Notes: generated by a model from the letters alone, not told the origin. A DNA stretch of 37,045 bases from an uncultured Clostridia bacterium (GCA_946630785.1 CAMOZC010000004.1:1-37045), one strand, 5' to 3'. Positions 8,702 to 18,769 are shown, counted from the stretch's first letter. Made by a program: numbers and translations.

Positions 8702-9982
8702 TTGAGTAAATTAATAAACTGCCAACAGAAATTATTACATCATGAGGTTTCAAGCCCGAATCCATTTTGGTGGCGCTTGCTAAGTTTTGTCTGCAAACAT
8801 CAAGCCAAAAAGCATCATGTTAAGTTTACTTACCACGGCGATGTTAAACAATATGCTAATCAGCAAATCATCATGCTGGCACAACATTGTTCCCGGGAAG
8901 AATTCTTTTATACGCTGGCTGGTTTTCCGAAAAAAGATTTACATATCGTGGTAGGCTACCAAAATTTTTTGCGCAAAAATCGCATTTGGTTTTTGCCAGC
9001 AATTGGTGCCATTCCCAAATACCTATACAGCCAAGATACATTATCTGTACGTAAAATGCTACGTGTCATTCAACGCGGAGAAAGTTTATTATTATATCCT
9101 GAAGGTATTCAATCGACCAGTGGCCGTACTCAACCCATCAACCCCGCCACCATCAAGTTGTTAAAAAAATGTGGCTTGCCTGTAGTTTTATGCAGTTCAC
9201 AAGGTGCTTATCTGACTCGTCCACGCTACTCACCTATCATTCGTCGCGGTCAAATCAATTATCAATATCAACTGTTATTTACTCCACAAGAACTGGCTGA
9301 ACTTTCCGAAGATCAAATCTACGACAAATTATTAAACAACTTTCGTTACAACGATTTCGATTTCAACCAAAAATTTCACATCGCTTACCGCGGCAAAGTT
9401 CCTAACATCACAGGGCTGAATAATATTATTTTCCGTTGCCCGGTTTGCGGACAGGATTTTGGTTTCCAAATTGAACATGACACTATGACTTGCACACACT
9501 GTGGCTTAGCGGTAACTATGGACGCTTATTACCAGTTACACGCAAATAAAGCATCATTCAAGTTTACTAACATCGATCAATGGTATCAATGGCAACGTCA
9601 AATTGTTCACCATTCTGTCAACCAAAACGACTTTACCTACACGCTACCAGTTCAAATTGGCGACATTAACTTACGAACTTTAGTTGCACGCCCCGACATC
9701 ATTGGTACCGGCACTTTAACTTTAACACACGAATGTTTAATTTACCAAGGCACCTATCGCAACCAAAACACCACACTAACGTTTGATTTACACTTGATTC
9801 CATCATTACCCTTTGACCCCGTTTTACATAATGTTGACATGATTTATAATAACCAATACTATTGTTTTATACCCACGGCTAATCCATTAGCATGCGTGCA
9901 GTTAACCTTAATGGTTGAAGAACTACACAACCGCATCGATCCAGCGTGGCGCAAAGTTTGTGAGGATGTTTATGACTATTAA
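8702..9982 (+). CDS. PlsC-like acyltransferase with C-terminal zinc ribbon
   Basis: AQHCSREEFF (His motif region), LLLYPEGIQS (PEG motif), then zinc ribbon CPVCG...CTHCG. TTG start with no obvious SD. Confidence 0.75.
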   Translation: MSKLINCQQKLLHHEVSSPNPFWWRLLSFVCKHQAKKHHVKFTYHGDVKQYANQQIIMLAQHCSREEFFYTLAGFPKKDLHIVVGYQNFLRKNRIWFLPAIGAIPKYLYSQDTLSVRKMLRVIQRGESLLLYPEGIQSTSGRTQPINPATIKLLKKCGLPVVLCSSQGAYLTRPRYSPIIRRGQINYQYQLLFTPQELAELSEDQIYDKLLNNFRYNDFDFNQKFHIAYRGKVPNITGLNNIIFRCPVCGQDFGFQIEHDTMTCTHCGLAVTMDAYYQLHANKASFKFTNIDQWYQWQRQIVHHSVNQNDFTYTLPVQIGDINLRTLVARPDIIGTGTLTLTHECLIYQGTYRNQNTTLTFDLHLIPSLPFDPVLHNVDMIYNNQYYCFIPTANPLACVQLTLMVEELHNRIDPAWRKVCEDVYDY

Positions 9983-10763
9983 ATCCAAAAAAAAAGTTAG
10001 TGATTATATCTTATTGGGCGTCTTGTGCGTCTTAGTTGTCGCCATCGTAACATTTTGCATTTTCAAATGGTCTTTAATCGTCAGTCTTTTTGATTACTTA
10101 ATCAAGGGTAAAAACATTTTGCGAGAATACATTTTATCGTTTGGCATTTGGGGTGTAATTGCTATCTCCTTACTGATTGTTTTTTGTTTCTTTTTCCCGA
10201 TTATTTCTTCCCTACCCTTGCAAATTATCGCTTTAGTTACTTATGGGCTTTGGGGTGGTACCTTGTTAATTGCACTTTCCTTTACTTTTGGCAGTCAATT
10301 ACTCTACTTATTCCAACATAATTTCAAAGCCTTTATGTATACCGCTAAGCAACGCAAGAAGCAAGCTGACATTGAAGCCCGAATTCAAAACAGCAGTCGT
10401 AACATTTACGGCGTAATGTTTTGGCTTTACATCATTCCATGTATCCCGTTTTTAATTATTGCGTCAGTTGCTTTGCGTAGCAATATGAAATGGTGGAAAT
10501 ATACCCTATTTACTTCTCTGGGACCAGTACCGGAAATTTTGGTAACCTTGTTACTAGGTAATCAATTAATCAGTGCTGGTTCTCCTGTTTGGAGTTTCAT
10601 GATTTTAATTGGCATGCTTGCTTTGGTCGTACTGTCATTTGTTTTTCAAGACAAAATGATTTATTGGGTATTTAAGCCCAAGAAAACAGTTTCGACCAAT
10701 AACACTGCGACGCAGACCTCTGATGAAAACCAAAACGCGCCCGAACAACCGGACGCGCACTAA
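9972..10763 (+). CDS. VTT/DedA-like (TVP38/TMEM64) membrane protein
   Basis: SSLPLQIIALVTYGLWGGTLLIALSFTFGSQLLYLF ... IIPCIPFLIIASVALRSNMKWWKYTLFTSLGPVPEILV; start preceded by TGAGGA and overlapping the upstream CDS by 11 nt. Confidence 0.7.
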   Translation: MTIKSKKKVSDYILLGVLCVLVVAIVTFCIFKWSLIVSLFDYLIKGKNILREYILSFGIWGVIAISLLIVFCFFFPIISSLPLQIIALVTYGLWGGTLLIALSFTFGSQLLYLFQHNFKAFMYTAKQRKKQADIEARIQNSSRNIYGVMFWLYIIPCIPFLIIASVALRSNMKWWKYTLFTSLGPVPEILVTLLLGNQLISAGSPVWSFMILIGMLALVVLSFVFQDKMIYWVFKPKKTVSTNNTATQTSDENQNAPEQPDAH

Positions 10764-10770
10764 TTTTTTT
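10736..10770 (+). terminator. terminator overlapping 3' end of the VTT gene
   Basis: CGCG-C-CCG-AACAAC-CGG-A-CGCG stem with one mismatch, followed by CACTAATTTTTTT. Confidence 0.6.
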
Positions 10771-10783
10771 TAATCATCAATAT

Positions 10784-12442
10784 TTAATTCATCACAACGT
10801 ACAAATCGTAAATTTCTTGTCCACCGTCAATTTCGTAAACTTCCAAATCAGGATACTTGGTAGCTAAATAGTTTTTAGCAAACTCTTTTTCTTTAGAACT
10901 AAAATTTTTACCATAAATCAAAGTCGCACATACCTTTTGTTCCGGCTGCATCTGGTCTAACAAGTTAATAACCACACGTGGTTTCAACGCATGCACTGTT
11001 ACAATATTTTCATCAACCAAGCCAACAAAATCACCTTCTTTAATCGACAAGCCGTTACATACAGTTGTACGACTTGCCACGGTTATGGCACCAGTCCTTG
11101 CATTTTTAATTTCACTTTCAATGTTTTCCACGATAGCAGAATCATCTTCCACGGTAAAATCCAACATCGACAAACCCGCATATCCTTCACCAATATTGCG
11201 TGTTTTGATAATATGAATCTTAGCAGCTTTATACTTATCGGCAGCTTGTTTAGCAGCCAAAATCACATTACTGTTATTTGCGAAGACAAAAATAATTTCT
11301 GCATTAGCTTCCGTGTATGCTTGGATAAAATCGCTACTAGCTGGATTGTTGGTTTGTCCACCATCAATCACGACATCCGCGCCAAATTCTTTAAAGACAG
11401 ACTTCACACCAGCACCGTTAGCCACCGCCACCACTCCGTATTTCTTGCGTTGTTTGTTTTCCACAACCTTTGGAGCAAAGTTGTTTTGGATTTGAGTTTC
11501 GCTATGTTGTAAAGTCATATTTTCAACTTTAACTTTTAAAAACTCACCAAAACGTCCACAATACTCTAACAATTTGTACGGTTCAAAAGTATGCACATGC
11601 ACTTTAATCGTATAGCCATTTTGTACCACTACCAACGAATCGCCGATAGAATTCAAGAAGTCTTTTAAAGCGTTTAAATCAAACTTGTCAATATCGCATT
11701 TGTGTTTAGTTAATTGCAACAATACTTCTGAGCAATAACCAAATTCTAAAACACTATTTTCGTTAAATTTATGGTAATCAACTTCGGAGGTGTCCACAGT
11801 TTTACTACTTGTGATTTCAACATTTTCGCCGCGCAAGTACTTAGCGCAACCTTCAAAAATGTAATACAAACCGGCGCCGCCTGAATCCACCACGCCGTTA
11901 TCCTTTAATTTTTGCAATTTGTCTGGCGTAGCTTCTACTGATTTTTTAACAATTTGCAACAACTGGTCTACAAAATCCAACGCCGACATTTTAGATAAAT
12001 CTAACGCCTTTAAACTTTCAGTCGTTTCACGCGCTACCGTCAAGATTGTACCTTCGGTCGGTTGGTCTACTGCACTATATCCTTGTTTGGTAGCACTCTC
12101 AAATGCAATCACTAAATCCGCTAAAACAATTGTATCTTTATTCGTGATGCCGTTAGCAAACCCATCAAACAACTGCGATAAAATTACTCCCGAATTGCCA
12201 CGCGCTGCATTCAACATTCCGTCCGAAGCAATCCGTGCCACGGTAGCCACACTGCTCTCTTTTAAGTCTTTGATTGCTCGCACACCGCCTTGCAAAGTTA
12301 AATACATGTTTTCGCCTGTATCACCATCTGGAATTGGGAATACATTCAAGTCATTAACAATCTTTTTATTTTGCAACAAAGAACTCAGACCATACTGCAT
12401 CAAATCATTTAAGATATTTCCATCAATGATAACCTGTTCCAT
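10784..12442 (-). CDS. fakA: DAK2 domain fatty acid kinase catalytic subunit (YloV family)
   Basis: NVFPIPDGDTGENMYLTLQGG, ARGNSGVILSQLFDGF, DSGGAGLYYIFEG. Confidence 0.92.
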   Translation of the reverse strand: MEQVIIDGNILNDLMQYGLSSLLQNKKIVNDLNVFPIPDGDTGENMYLTLQGGVRAIKDLKESSVATVARIASDGMLNAARGNSGVILSQLFDGFANGITNKDTIVLADLVIAFESATKQGYSAVDQPTEGTILTVARETTESLKALDLSKMSALDFVDQLLQIVKKSVEATPDKLQKLKDNGVVDSGGAGLYYIFEGCAKYLRGENVEITSSKTVDTSEVDYHKFNENSVLEFGYCSEVLLQLTKHKCDIDKFDLNALKDFLNSIGDSLVVVQNGYTIKVHVHTFEPYKLLEYCGRFGEFLKVKVENMTLQHSETQIQNNFAPKVVENKQRKKYGVVAVANGAGVKSVFKEFGADVVIDGGQTNNPASSDFIQAYTEANAEIIFVFANNSNVILAAKQAADKYKAAKIHIIKTRNIGEGYAGLSMLDFTVEDDSAIVENIESEIKNARTGAITVASRTTVCNGLSIKEGDFVGLVDENIVTVHALKPRVVINLLDQMQPEQKVCATLIYGKNFSSKEKEFAKNYLATKYPDLEVYEIDGGQEIYDLYVVMN

Positions 12443-12450
12443 CTTTTCTC

Positions 12451-13467
12451 CTAAGCCAACGCCGGCATGTGGCTAATAGCCTCATCAATCAAACCGCGTA
12501 AATGATTTTTTTCAATATTGTAAGCTTGTTCAATACAATGTTTAATGGTAATCGCCTTACAAGAACCATGACCTTTAATAATAGTTTTAGCACAGCCTAA
12601 TAGAACGCCACCACCATAGTTGTTGTAATCCATAAAATCTTTTAAGCGCATAATATCTTTTTTTAAGAATAAAGCACCCATCTTGGTTTTCAGATTTTTC
12701 GTAAATGTTGCTTTCAATAATTTCAACATTTCCAAACACGAACCTTCCACGGCTTTACACAAAACATTACCAGCAAAACCGTCGCACACAATCAAATCGT
12801 ATTTTCCGCTAATCGCGTCGCGACTTTCCATATTGCCAACAAAATTTAATGTCTTATCGGCCGCTAATAATTGGTAAGTATTTTTACGTACCGTGTCGCC
12901 CTTTTCTGGTTCCACTCCCACATTTAACAAAGCAACACGCGGTTTTTCGATGTTATAGGTCTTTTGTAAATACAAATTTGCCATAATCGCGAATTGGTGC
13001 AACATATAATCATCGCATTCAACATTTGCACCACTGTCGCAAATTGCCACCATACCTTGATTCATCGTTGGCATCACAGGACAAAACGCTGGTCTTTTTA
13101 TTCCATGAATACGACCCAAACGCAACACACTACCCGCAATAATTGCGCCTGTAGAGCCATTGGAAACCAGTGCATTCAATTCGTCATTACCACGCATCAT
13201 TTCAAAAGCTTTATATAAGGAACTTTGTGTTTTATGACGGATTGCATCCGTCGGTTTATCATTACATGAAATTTCATCTGGTGCGTGTACAATTTCCACC
13301 CGCTCCATCGGACAATTTAATTGACTTAATTTCTCACTAATTACTGCCTCATCACCCAAGAAAATAATTTTTATATCTAGGTTTTCTTTCAAGGCCATGA
13401 CCGCACCTTGAATATTTACATCAGGGCTGTGATCGCCACCCAAAGTATCAACTAAAATATTTATCAT
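12451..13467 (-). CDS. plsX: phosphate acyltransferase PlsX
   Basis: DTLGGDHSPDVNIQGAVMA ... VSNGSTGAIIAGSVLRLGRIHGIKRPAFCPVMPT ... YNNYGGGVLLGCAKTIIKGHGSC. Confidence 0.95.
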   Translation of the reverse strand: MINILVDTLGGDHSPDVNIQGAVMALKENLDIKIIFLGDEAVISEKLSQLNCPMERVEIVHAPDEISCNDKPTDAIRHKTQSSLYKAFEMMRGNDELNALVSNGSTGAIIAGSVLRLGRIHGIKRPAFCPVMPTMNQGMVAICDSGANVECDDYMLHQFAIMANLYLQKTYNIEKPRVALLNVGVEPEKGDTVRKNTYQLLAADKTLNFVGNMESRDAISGKYDLIVCDGFAGNVLCKAVEGSCLEMLKLLKATFTKNLKTKMGALFLKKDIMRLKDFMDYNNYGGGVLLGCAKTIIKGHGSCKAITIKHCIEQAYNIEKNHLRGLIDEAISHMPALA

Positions 13468-13475
13468 CTTAAATC

Positions 13476-14354
13476 CTACCTATGCTTTCCATGGAAACAA
13501 ACACCTACACCGTCCGGTCCACAGTGGCTACCCGCCGTCGGATTAACTACTACCATTTCAATTTGCAAACCACTACCATATTTGGCTTCAATGCGTTCAC
13601 GTAACATTTGCGCCGTTTTCAAGTCATCAGTGTGCCCAATAATGATGCGGTGCTTAGTAATATCTTCTTGTAATTCATCAATAATTTCCATTACTTTGTC
13701 CAAGGCACCTTTCAAGCCACGGGCTTTCCCTTGTGGACCCATTAAGCCATCGGAATCCATGCATAAAATTGGTCTGATTCCTAACAAGTTTCCCATAATT
13801 GCCGCCATTGCTTTAACGCGCCCACTACGTTTGAAGAATTTCAAATCATTGACAAAGAAATAGGTCGGGAACTTATCAACTTCGTTTTTACTCCATGCCA
13901 TAATTTCTTCCGCACTTTTTCCTTGTAAATACATATCGCCAACTTCACGCACGATATTGTACGAACAAATCGTGATACCTTTCGTATCAATTGCATAAAA
14001 TTTTCTGTCTGGATATACCGCTTGCAATTCTTTTACCGCGATATCCATTTGTGCAAAACTTCCACTCATTGCACGGGAAAAGTGGACATATAAAATATCC
14101 TTACCATCACGGAAGAATGGCTCAAAATATTCTTTATATGCTTTTGCATTTAACGCACTAGTTGTTGGCATGACACCATTACGCAAACTGTCATAAAAAG
14201 CATGACACTCAAATTCTTTAAAATCACGATACGGAAATACATCTTTTCCGTCTATCGTATACGGCATTGCGATTAAATTGTACCCATATTCTCCCGCTAT
14301 CACTGGAGTAATATCCGTATCCGTGTCCGTAAATAAAACATAATTTTGCTTCAT
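13476..14354 (-). CDS. DegV family / FakB-like fatty-acid-binding protein
   Basis: FTDTDTDITP...YTIDGKDVFPYRDFKEFECHAFYDSLRNGVMPTTSALN ... RSGRVKAMAAIMGNLLGIRPIL. Confidence 0.92.
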   Translation of the reverse strand: MKQNYVLFTDTDTDITPVIAGEYGYNLIAMPYTIDGKDVFPYRDFKEFECHAFYDSLRNGVMPTTSALNAKAYKEYFEPFFRDGKDILYVHFSRAMSGSFAQMDIAVKELQAVYPDRKFYAIDTKGITICSYNIVREVGDMYLQGKSAEEIMAWSKNEVDKFPTYFFVNDLKFFKRSGRVKAMAAIMGNLLGIRPILCMDSDGLMGPQGKARGLKGALDKVMEIIDELQEDITKHRIIIGHTDDLKTAQMLRERIEAKYGSGLQIEMVVVNPTAGSHCGPDGVGVCFHGKHR

Positions 14355-14654
14355 TAGTTCACCTTTTAATTTATCTGTTTACACAGACTTTATATATAGT
14401 AACATAAACTCAACAAAGATAAAACACTATTTTAACTTTAAAGGTATTTTTATGACTTTTAAGTGAGGAATCACATTCAATTCCACATTAAAAGTACAAT
14501 AACAGTATTTTCACATGCGAATACATCCGATATAGCACGGGATACAATTTGAAAGACAGTCCTTCAACTATTATTTCTACTATAATAGGGCACAATATTT
14601 TATATGTAACTATTGTTCCTACCCACTGCCTCTCACTTCTTCCGAACTCTCTCC

Positions 14655-17336
14655 TTAAATATTTTTTATTAATTTAATTTGAGCTGTTGCATTATTACTT
14701 GTGTTTTGATTAATACTGATAACTTCAACACTCCAACCAAGATCACTACCATTATCTAATTTACCGTCAGCACGATAAAATTGTGATTTATACGTATTCA
14801 TATCAAACGTATCACCTGTCACAAATAAATTATTTTGGCTTAAAGTATCAGTTGCATGATAAGCGCATTCAGCATTATTTCGAATAAAATGTAATAAATC
14901 AAAATTAGTTTCCGCACTGTTATTAGTGTAAGCATGTTTTTTTGTTGAACTATCGACCACTGCATTCACATGCCAAACACGAATACCAACACAATCTGCA
15001 TAACCCGTTCGAATAGCATCATAGGTATTCAAGCCAGTCGGTGTATACAATTCCAATAAAATGTATTCATCAAAAATCTGTTTATCATCATCCCAGTTAG
15101 ATGTTAATAAAATCACATCACCACTAGCTTGAAAATCATTAATTGTGATGTCAATTTCATCAGCCAAAGTAGTATCACTGCTGTCAAAAACATATGGTTT
15201 CGCCCAGCCAAGTGCCATCATATTGTAGGGGTCGTGTCCACCATTATCATTGGATTGCATTGTAAAGCTAGTCGGAACCGTAGCTAACTTATTAGTATCA
15301 TACACATCGTACAAGCCTAAAGCGTGTCCAAATTCGTGAATCGTAGTACGACAATCTAAACCATAACGTCCCGCCAAATCAGCTTCGTTCAATTGATTTG
15401 CACCCGCGTTCAAACCTGCACGACCATACATATCCATTACCGAAATCCAACTGTAATTTGAAAAGTTACTTTGTTTAGTACGACGACACCAAGCACTGGA
15501 TACCGTATATCCATTACGGAAACAGTGATAATTAGCCCCGTAATACAAAATCACGTGGTCAATTTTACCATCACTGTTACCATCATAATCCGCGACTGTC
15601 TTACCACTTGTGTTCAAATACCAGTTAACCGCATCGACCGCTAAAGTTGTAATAGCAGTATCTTTGTCACCATAACTGGTTGATACTTGTCCACATTCAT
15701 ACCAAGGTGCAACGACACCGCTAATACGCATTTGTCCGAGCGATTCTTCCAAATAATAAGTTTTCAAACTACGCCAAGCAATTTCATCTTGATTGCCAAA
15801 CAAACTAATATTCAAGTCGTTAATGATTTGCTGTTTTTGGTTTTTCTCATCATTAATGAATTCGTTTGAATCTGTAAACCAAACCGGAACCGCTAAAATT
15901 CTAACATCCCCTTCAGTAGGTGTTGCAATCACCCCATTAGCATTCCAATACGTTTGGTAATTTTGGGTTAAATCAGTTTTTTGCAAACCTGTTTTAACCA
16001 CTGGAACATTAAATTCGGCTGTTTGGGTTACGCCACGATAAGTATAGGTCAAAGTAACTTGTTTGGTATTACTGTCTATATCCGTAACCTCAACCAACAA
16101 ATCATCACTGCCATTAATTGCTTCGGGAGCACCAACCGCATATACAGCATAGATTTTACCACTAACATAAACACTATTACCCACAACGGTAAACGCATCA
16201 GCCCCTAATGGTACATTAATCTCAGTTAATGTTTTTTGGTCAATGACTACAATTGTGATTGTAATTGATTTTTCTTGCGAAGTATCCTGACCATAAGTTA
16301 AAATTATAGACGCACTACCAACTTTTTTAAATTTGAAAACACGTTCAAGTTTACTATTAAATGCTGCCGTGTCGATTGAAACAACCTCCCCATTATCAAT
16401 AGAAACCTTTAAAGCACTGCTTAATGCATTAATACGGTCATGATTATAATAAGCTACAAACTGAATTTGATTTTGCGTTTTTTCAACATATAAAGTTTCG
16501 CCATTGCGAATTTGTTCATTATGATTACCATAGAAAATTTGGAACACATCCTCATCATCAAAAGTATATGATACGTAACAAATCAAACTACGAACTAATT
16601 CATGAGTATCCTTATCCTTAACATCAATATATATGTATTTTTTGACATACTGATTTTTTTCTGGGTTAGCCATAAAATATATGGCATCACGTTCATATTG
16701 CAAAATCAATGAATTCTCGTCTGTATCGACGTTAAATTCCAGTTCATATTCCCCATCCCAGTTTTCAATTTCAACTTGTGGCATTTGGTATAATTTACCA
16801 GCCATTGGAATGTAGAAGACATAATCATATCCGTAATAAGCAGATTGACTGGTCGTTACATTTACATTTTCATCTAACACAGTAAATTTAGCAGTAACTT
16901 GCGGGTTATCAATCACTCTTGCAGAGAAAGTAATCTTAATTGTCTTTCTCTCATAAACTTTAGAACTACCCTGTTTCTGTAATTTAAGATATAAATAGGC
17001 AATTTTGCCAACAGTAGCCTGATTACTAGCCGTAACTACATTATTTTCGTCAATCGTAAAGTAATCTGCAGAACTTTCGAGTTTATCATAAACGATGTAA
17101 TAATCTTTACCAGTATAATCACCTAAAGAAACATTTAAGGTATATGGTTGAGTTAATGCTAATGTTAATTCATAGTTTTTATTGTCAGAAGTTGTTAAAA
17201 AATTGTCAGTTTTTAAAATCAGTGCCGGCATATTTGAATTACCATTCTTTGAACTAATTTCACCACCAAAACAAGCCGCCAAACCAGGCACAACCAAACA
17301 CAGAATCAAAATAATCGTAAAAAACTTTTTCCTCAT
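14655..17336 (-). CDS. secreted lipoprotein M6-like metallopeptidase with Ig/cadherin-like N-terminal region
   Basis: Signal peptide with lipobox LAAC; zinc motif TTIHEFGHALGLYDVYD; large N-terminal beta-rich region. Confidence 0.75.
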   Translation of the reverse strand: MRKKFFTIILILCLVVPGLAACFGGEISSKNGNSNMPALILKTDNFLTTSDNKNYELTLALTQPYTLNVSLGDYTGKDYYIVYDKLESSADYFTIDENNVVTASNQATVGKIAYLYLKLQKQGSSKVYERKTIKITFSARVIDNPQVTAKFTVLDENVNVTTSQSAYYGYDYVFYIPMAGKLYQMPQVEIENWDGEYELEFNVDTDENSLILQYERDAIYFMANPEKNQYVKKYIYIDVKDKDTHELVRSLICYVSYTFDDEDVFQIFYGNHNEQIRNGETLYVEKTQNQIQFVAYYNHDRINALSSALKVSIDNGEVVSIDTAAFNSKLERVFKFKKVGSASIILTYGQDTSQEKSITITIVVIDQKTLTEINVPLGADAFTVVGNSVYVSGKIYAVYAVGAPEAINGSDDLLVEVTDIDSNTKQVTLTYTYRGVTQTAEFNVPVVKTGLQKTDLTQNYQTYWNANGVIATPTEGDVRILAVPVWFTDSNEFINDEKNQKQQIINDLNISLFGNQDEIAWRSLKTYYLEESLGQMRISGVVAPWYECGQVSTSYGDKDTAITTLAVDAVNWYLNTSGKTVADYDGNSDGKIDHVILYYGANYHCFRNGYTVSSAWCRRTKQSNFSNYSWISVMDMYGRAGLNAGANQLNEADLAGRYGLDCRTTIHEFGHALGLYDVYDTNKLATVPTSFTMQSNDNGGHDPYNMMALGWAKPYVFDSSDTTLADEIDITINDFQASGDVILLTSNWDDDKQIFDEYILLELYTPTGLNTYDAIRTGYADCVGIRVWHVNAVVDSSTKKHAYTNNSAETNFDLLHFIRNNAECAYHATDTLSQNNLFVTGDTFDMNTYKSQFYRADGKLDNGSDLGWSVEVISINQNTSNNATAQIKLIKNI

Positions 17337-17559
17337 TTTTCTTAAACCCTCAATTGATATAAGATAACATTATTTTCAGTTTTTGTATTCTTATTTTTAC
17401 TGGTTTTTAGCATTTGAATGAGTTGAACAAATTAATAACTTTCCTTCATCACTAATTTCTCCGATTAAAGAATTATCACTGTTTAAGTAAAATGTGTACA
17501 TAAAACACCATCTTTTAAATTTTAACAAATCAAACTCTAAAAGTAAATAAATAATACAA

Positions 17560-17585
17560 AAAGCCAGTGGATTTCGACTGGCTTT
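17560..17585 (-). terminator. intrinsic terminator
   Basis: AAAGCCAGT-CGAAATCC-ACTGGCTTT followed by TTGTATT on minus strand. Confidence 0.7.
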
Positions 17586-17602
17586 TCAAAAAATTTTTGT
17601 AA

Positions 17603-18322
17603 TTACATTGTTATTCCGCCGTCAAGTTCTTGCGTATTATCTTGGTATGTATAGGCGTTTTTTTCAAATACTTTATCTTGTTCAAATAATTTGCGGAGGT
17701 TTTCATCCTCAAATGTTCCATTTTTATCACAACGGGAATAAGTATTCGCTTCATTGTTTGGATACCAATCAAGTTTGTTAGCACCTTGTTCTTCCCAAGC
17801 TTTAACCTGGTCTTTCAAATTTAATTTTGCATCAAACGGGAACATCATAATGCCACCTGCTATTAAGGTACCCTCATATCCTCCCCATCCCGGAGGCAAC
17901 ATAGTAATACCATCTTTAATCAAATTATCTGGGACTTTAACCGCTGCCATAACTGAGCCTGGTGCATATGGGTCTTTCACGAAATGACCACCTTTGACTT
18001 GTTTTGGATAAGTTTTTAAGAATTTAGCTAACTTCATGTCATAGGTATTTGTATTACCTTTTTCATCTATCACTGGGTTACCTTGGGTATCCAAAGTGGT
18101 CAACAAAACGGTATCTTCAGCTAAAGTAATTTCTTTTTCAACTTTACCGTGACTATAAACAGTATGTTTTTTACCAACTTCTTCTGGTGAAACTTTGTGA
18201 GCATCCACTGCTACACTTTTCGCACAAATGGTTGGTCTAATTTCGCCTGTTTTAATTCCATTCATAATGTAATCAAACAATGCCTGATTAGTTTGTTCAA
18301 TTGGTAATTTATTTAATTCCAT
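17603..18322 (-). CDS. hypothetical protein
   Basis: 239 aa ORF preceded by AAAGGAGA SD; no domain recognised. Confidence 0.65.
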   Translation of the reverse strand: MELNKLPIEQTNQALFDYIMNGIKTGEIRPTICAKSVAVDAHKVSPEEVGKKHTVYSHGKVEKEITLAEDTVLLTTLDTQGNPVIDEKGNTNTYDMKLAKFLKTYPKQVKGGHFVKDPYAPGSVMAAVKVPDNLIKDGITMLPPGWGGYEGTLIAGGIMMFPFDAKLNLKDQVKAWEEQGANKLDWYPNNEANTYSRCDKNGTFEDENLRKLFEQDKVFEKNAYTYQDNTQELDGGITM

Positions 18323-18515
18323 ATTTGTTTCTCCTTTTATGGTAATCTATTGTTAATATAATATTTTCTACAGAAATAATCAATATAAATCTGGAATTGG
18401 TCAAAGATAAATAACTAATACAATACACAAACTCCATACATCTCTCCAGAAATTTTTTCATGTCATAATCACTCTTGGCATCTCACAAAATTTTTAGTTC
18501 ATTTACCAGAAAGAA

Positions 18516-18539
18516 GAACCCTGACAATTGTCAGGGTTC
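18516..18539 (-). terminator. perfect 24-nt palindrome, probable terminator
   Basis: GAACCCTGACAATTGTCAGGGTTC, followed on the minus strand by TTCTTTCT. Confidence 0.5.
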
Positions 18540-18707
18540 ATATTTGAACCAATACGGTTTACCCAGTTTCGCGGTCGTACCGCCCATAAACTGACCATTT
18601 GTCAATTTATAGTCGCCGTAACAATCGGGGCGACGCACGGTTTTAGCGCACACAAAATTTTTACGCACATAATCGACACCTTGATAAATGAAACGCGGAC
18701 AAACCAC
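18531..18707 (-). CDS. possible 58-aa small ORF or gene remnant
   Basis: GTG-initiated MVCPRFIYQGVDYVRKNFVCAKTVRRPDCYGDYKLTNGQFMGGTTAKLGKPYWFKYEP*, stop inside the 18516-18539 hairpin. Below the ORF-track length cut-off; no clear SD. Confidence 0.3.
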   Translation of the reverse strand: MVCPRFIYQGVDYVRKNFVCAKTVRRPDCYGDYKLTNGQFMGGTTAKLGKPYWFKYEP

Positions 18708-18724
18708 TTTTCAAGATGCCACAA

Positions 18725-18758
18725 TAAAAAAAGTCCGCGATTTACGGACTTTTTTTTT
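18725..18758. terminator. bidirectional intrinsic terminator after MMPL gene
   Basis: AGTCCG-CGATTTA-CGGACT flanked by A-tract and T9. Confidence 0.8.
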
Positions 18759-18769
18759 GACGCGGACGA

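Noticed and set aside
10991-12476. + strand ORFs of 173 and 185 aa opposite fakA
   Set aside because: Shadow ORFs of fakA; no recognisable domain.
14355-14654. Possible ncRNA or riboswitch in the 300-nt gap before the metalloprotease gene's 3' end
   Set aside because: No stable hairpin, repeat or recognised riboswitch motif seen by eye.
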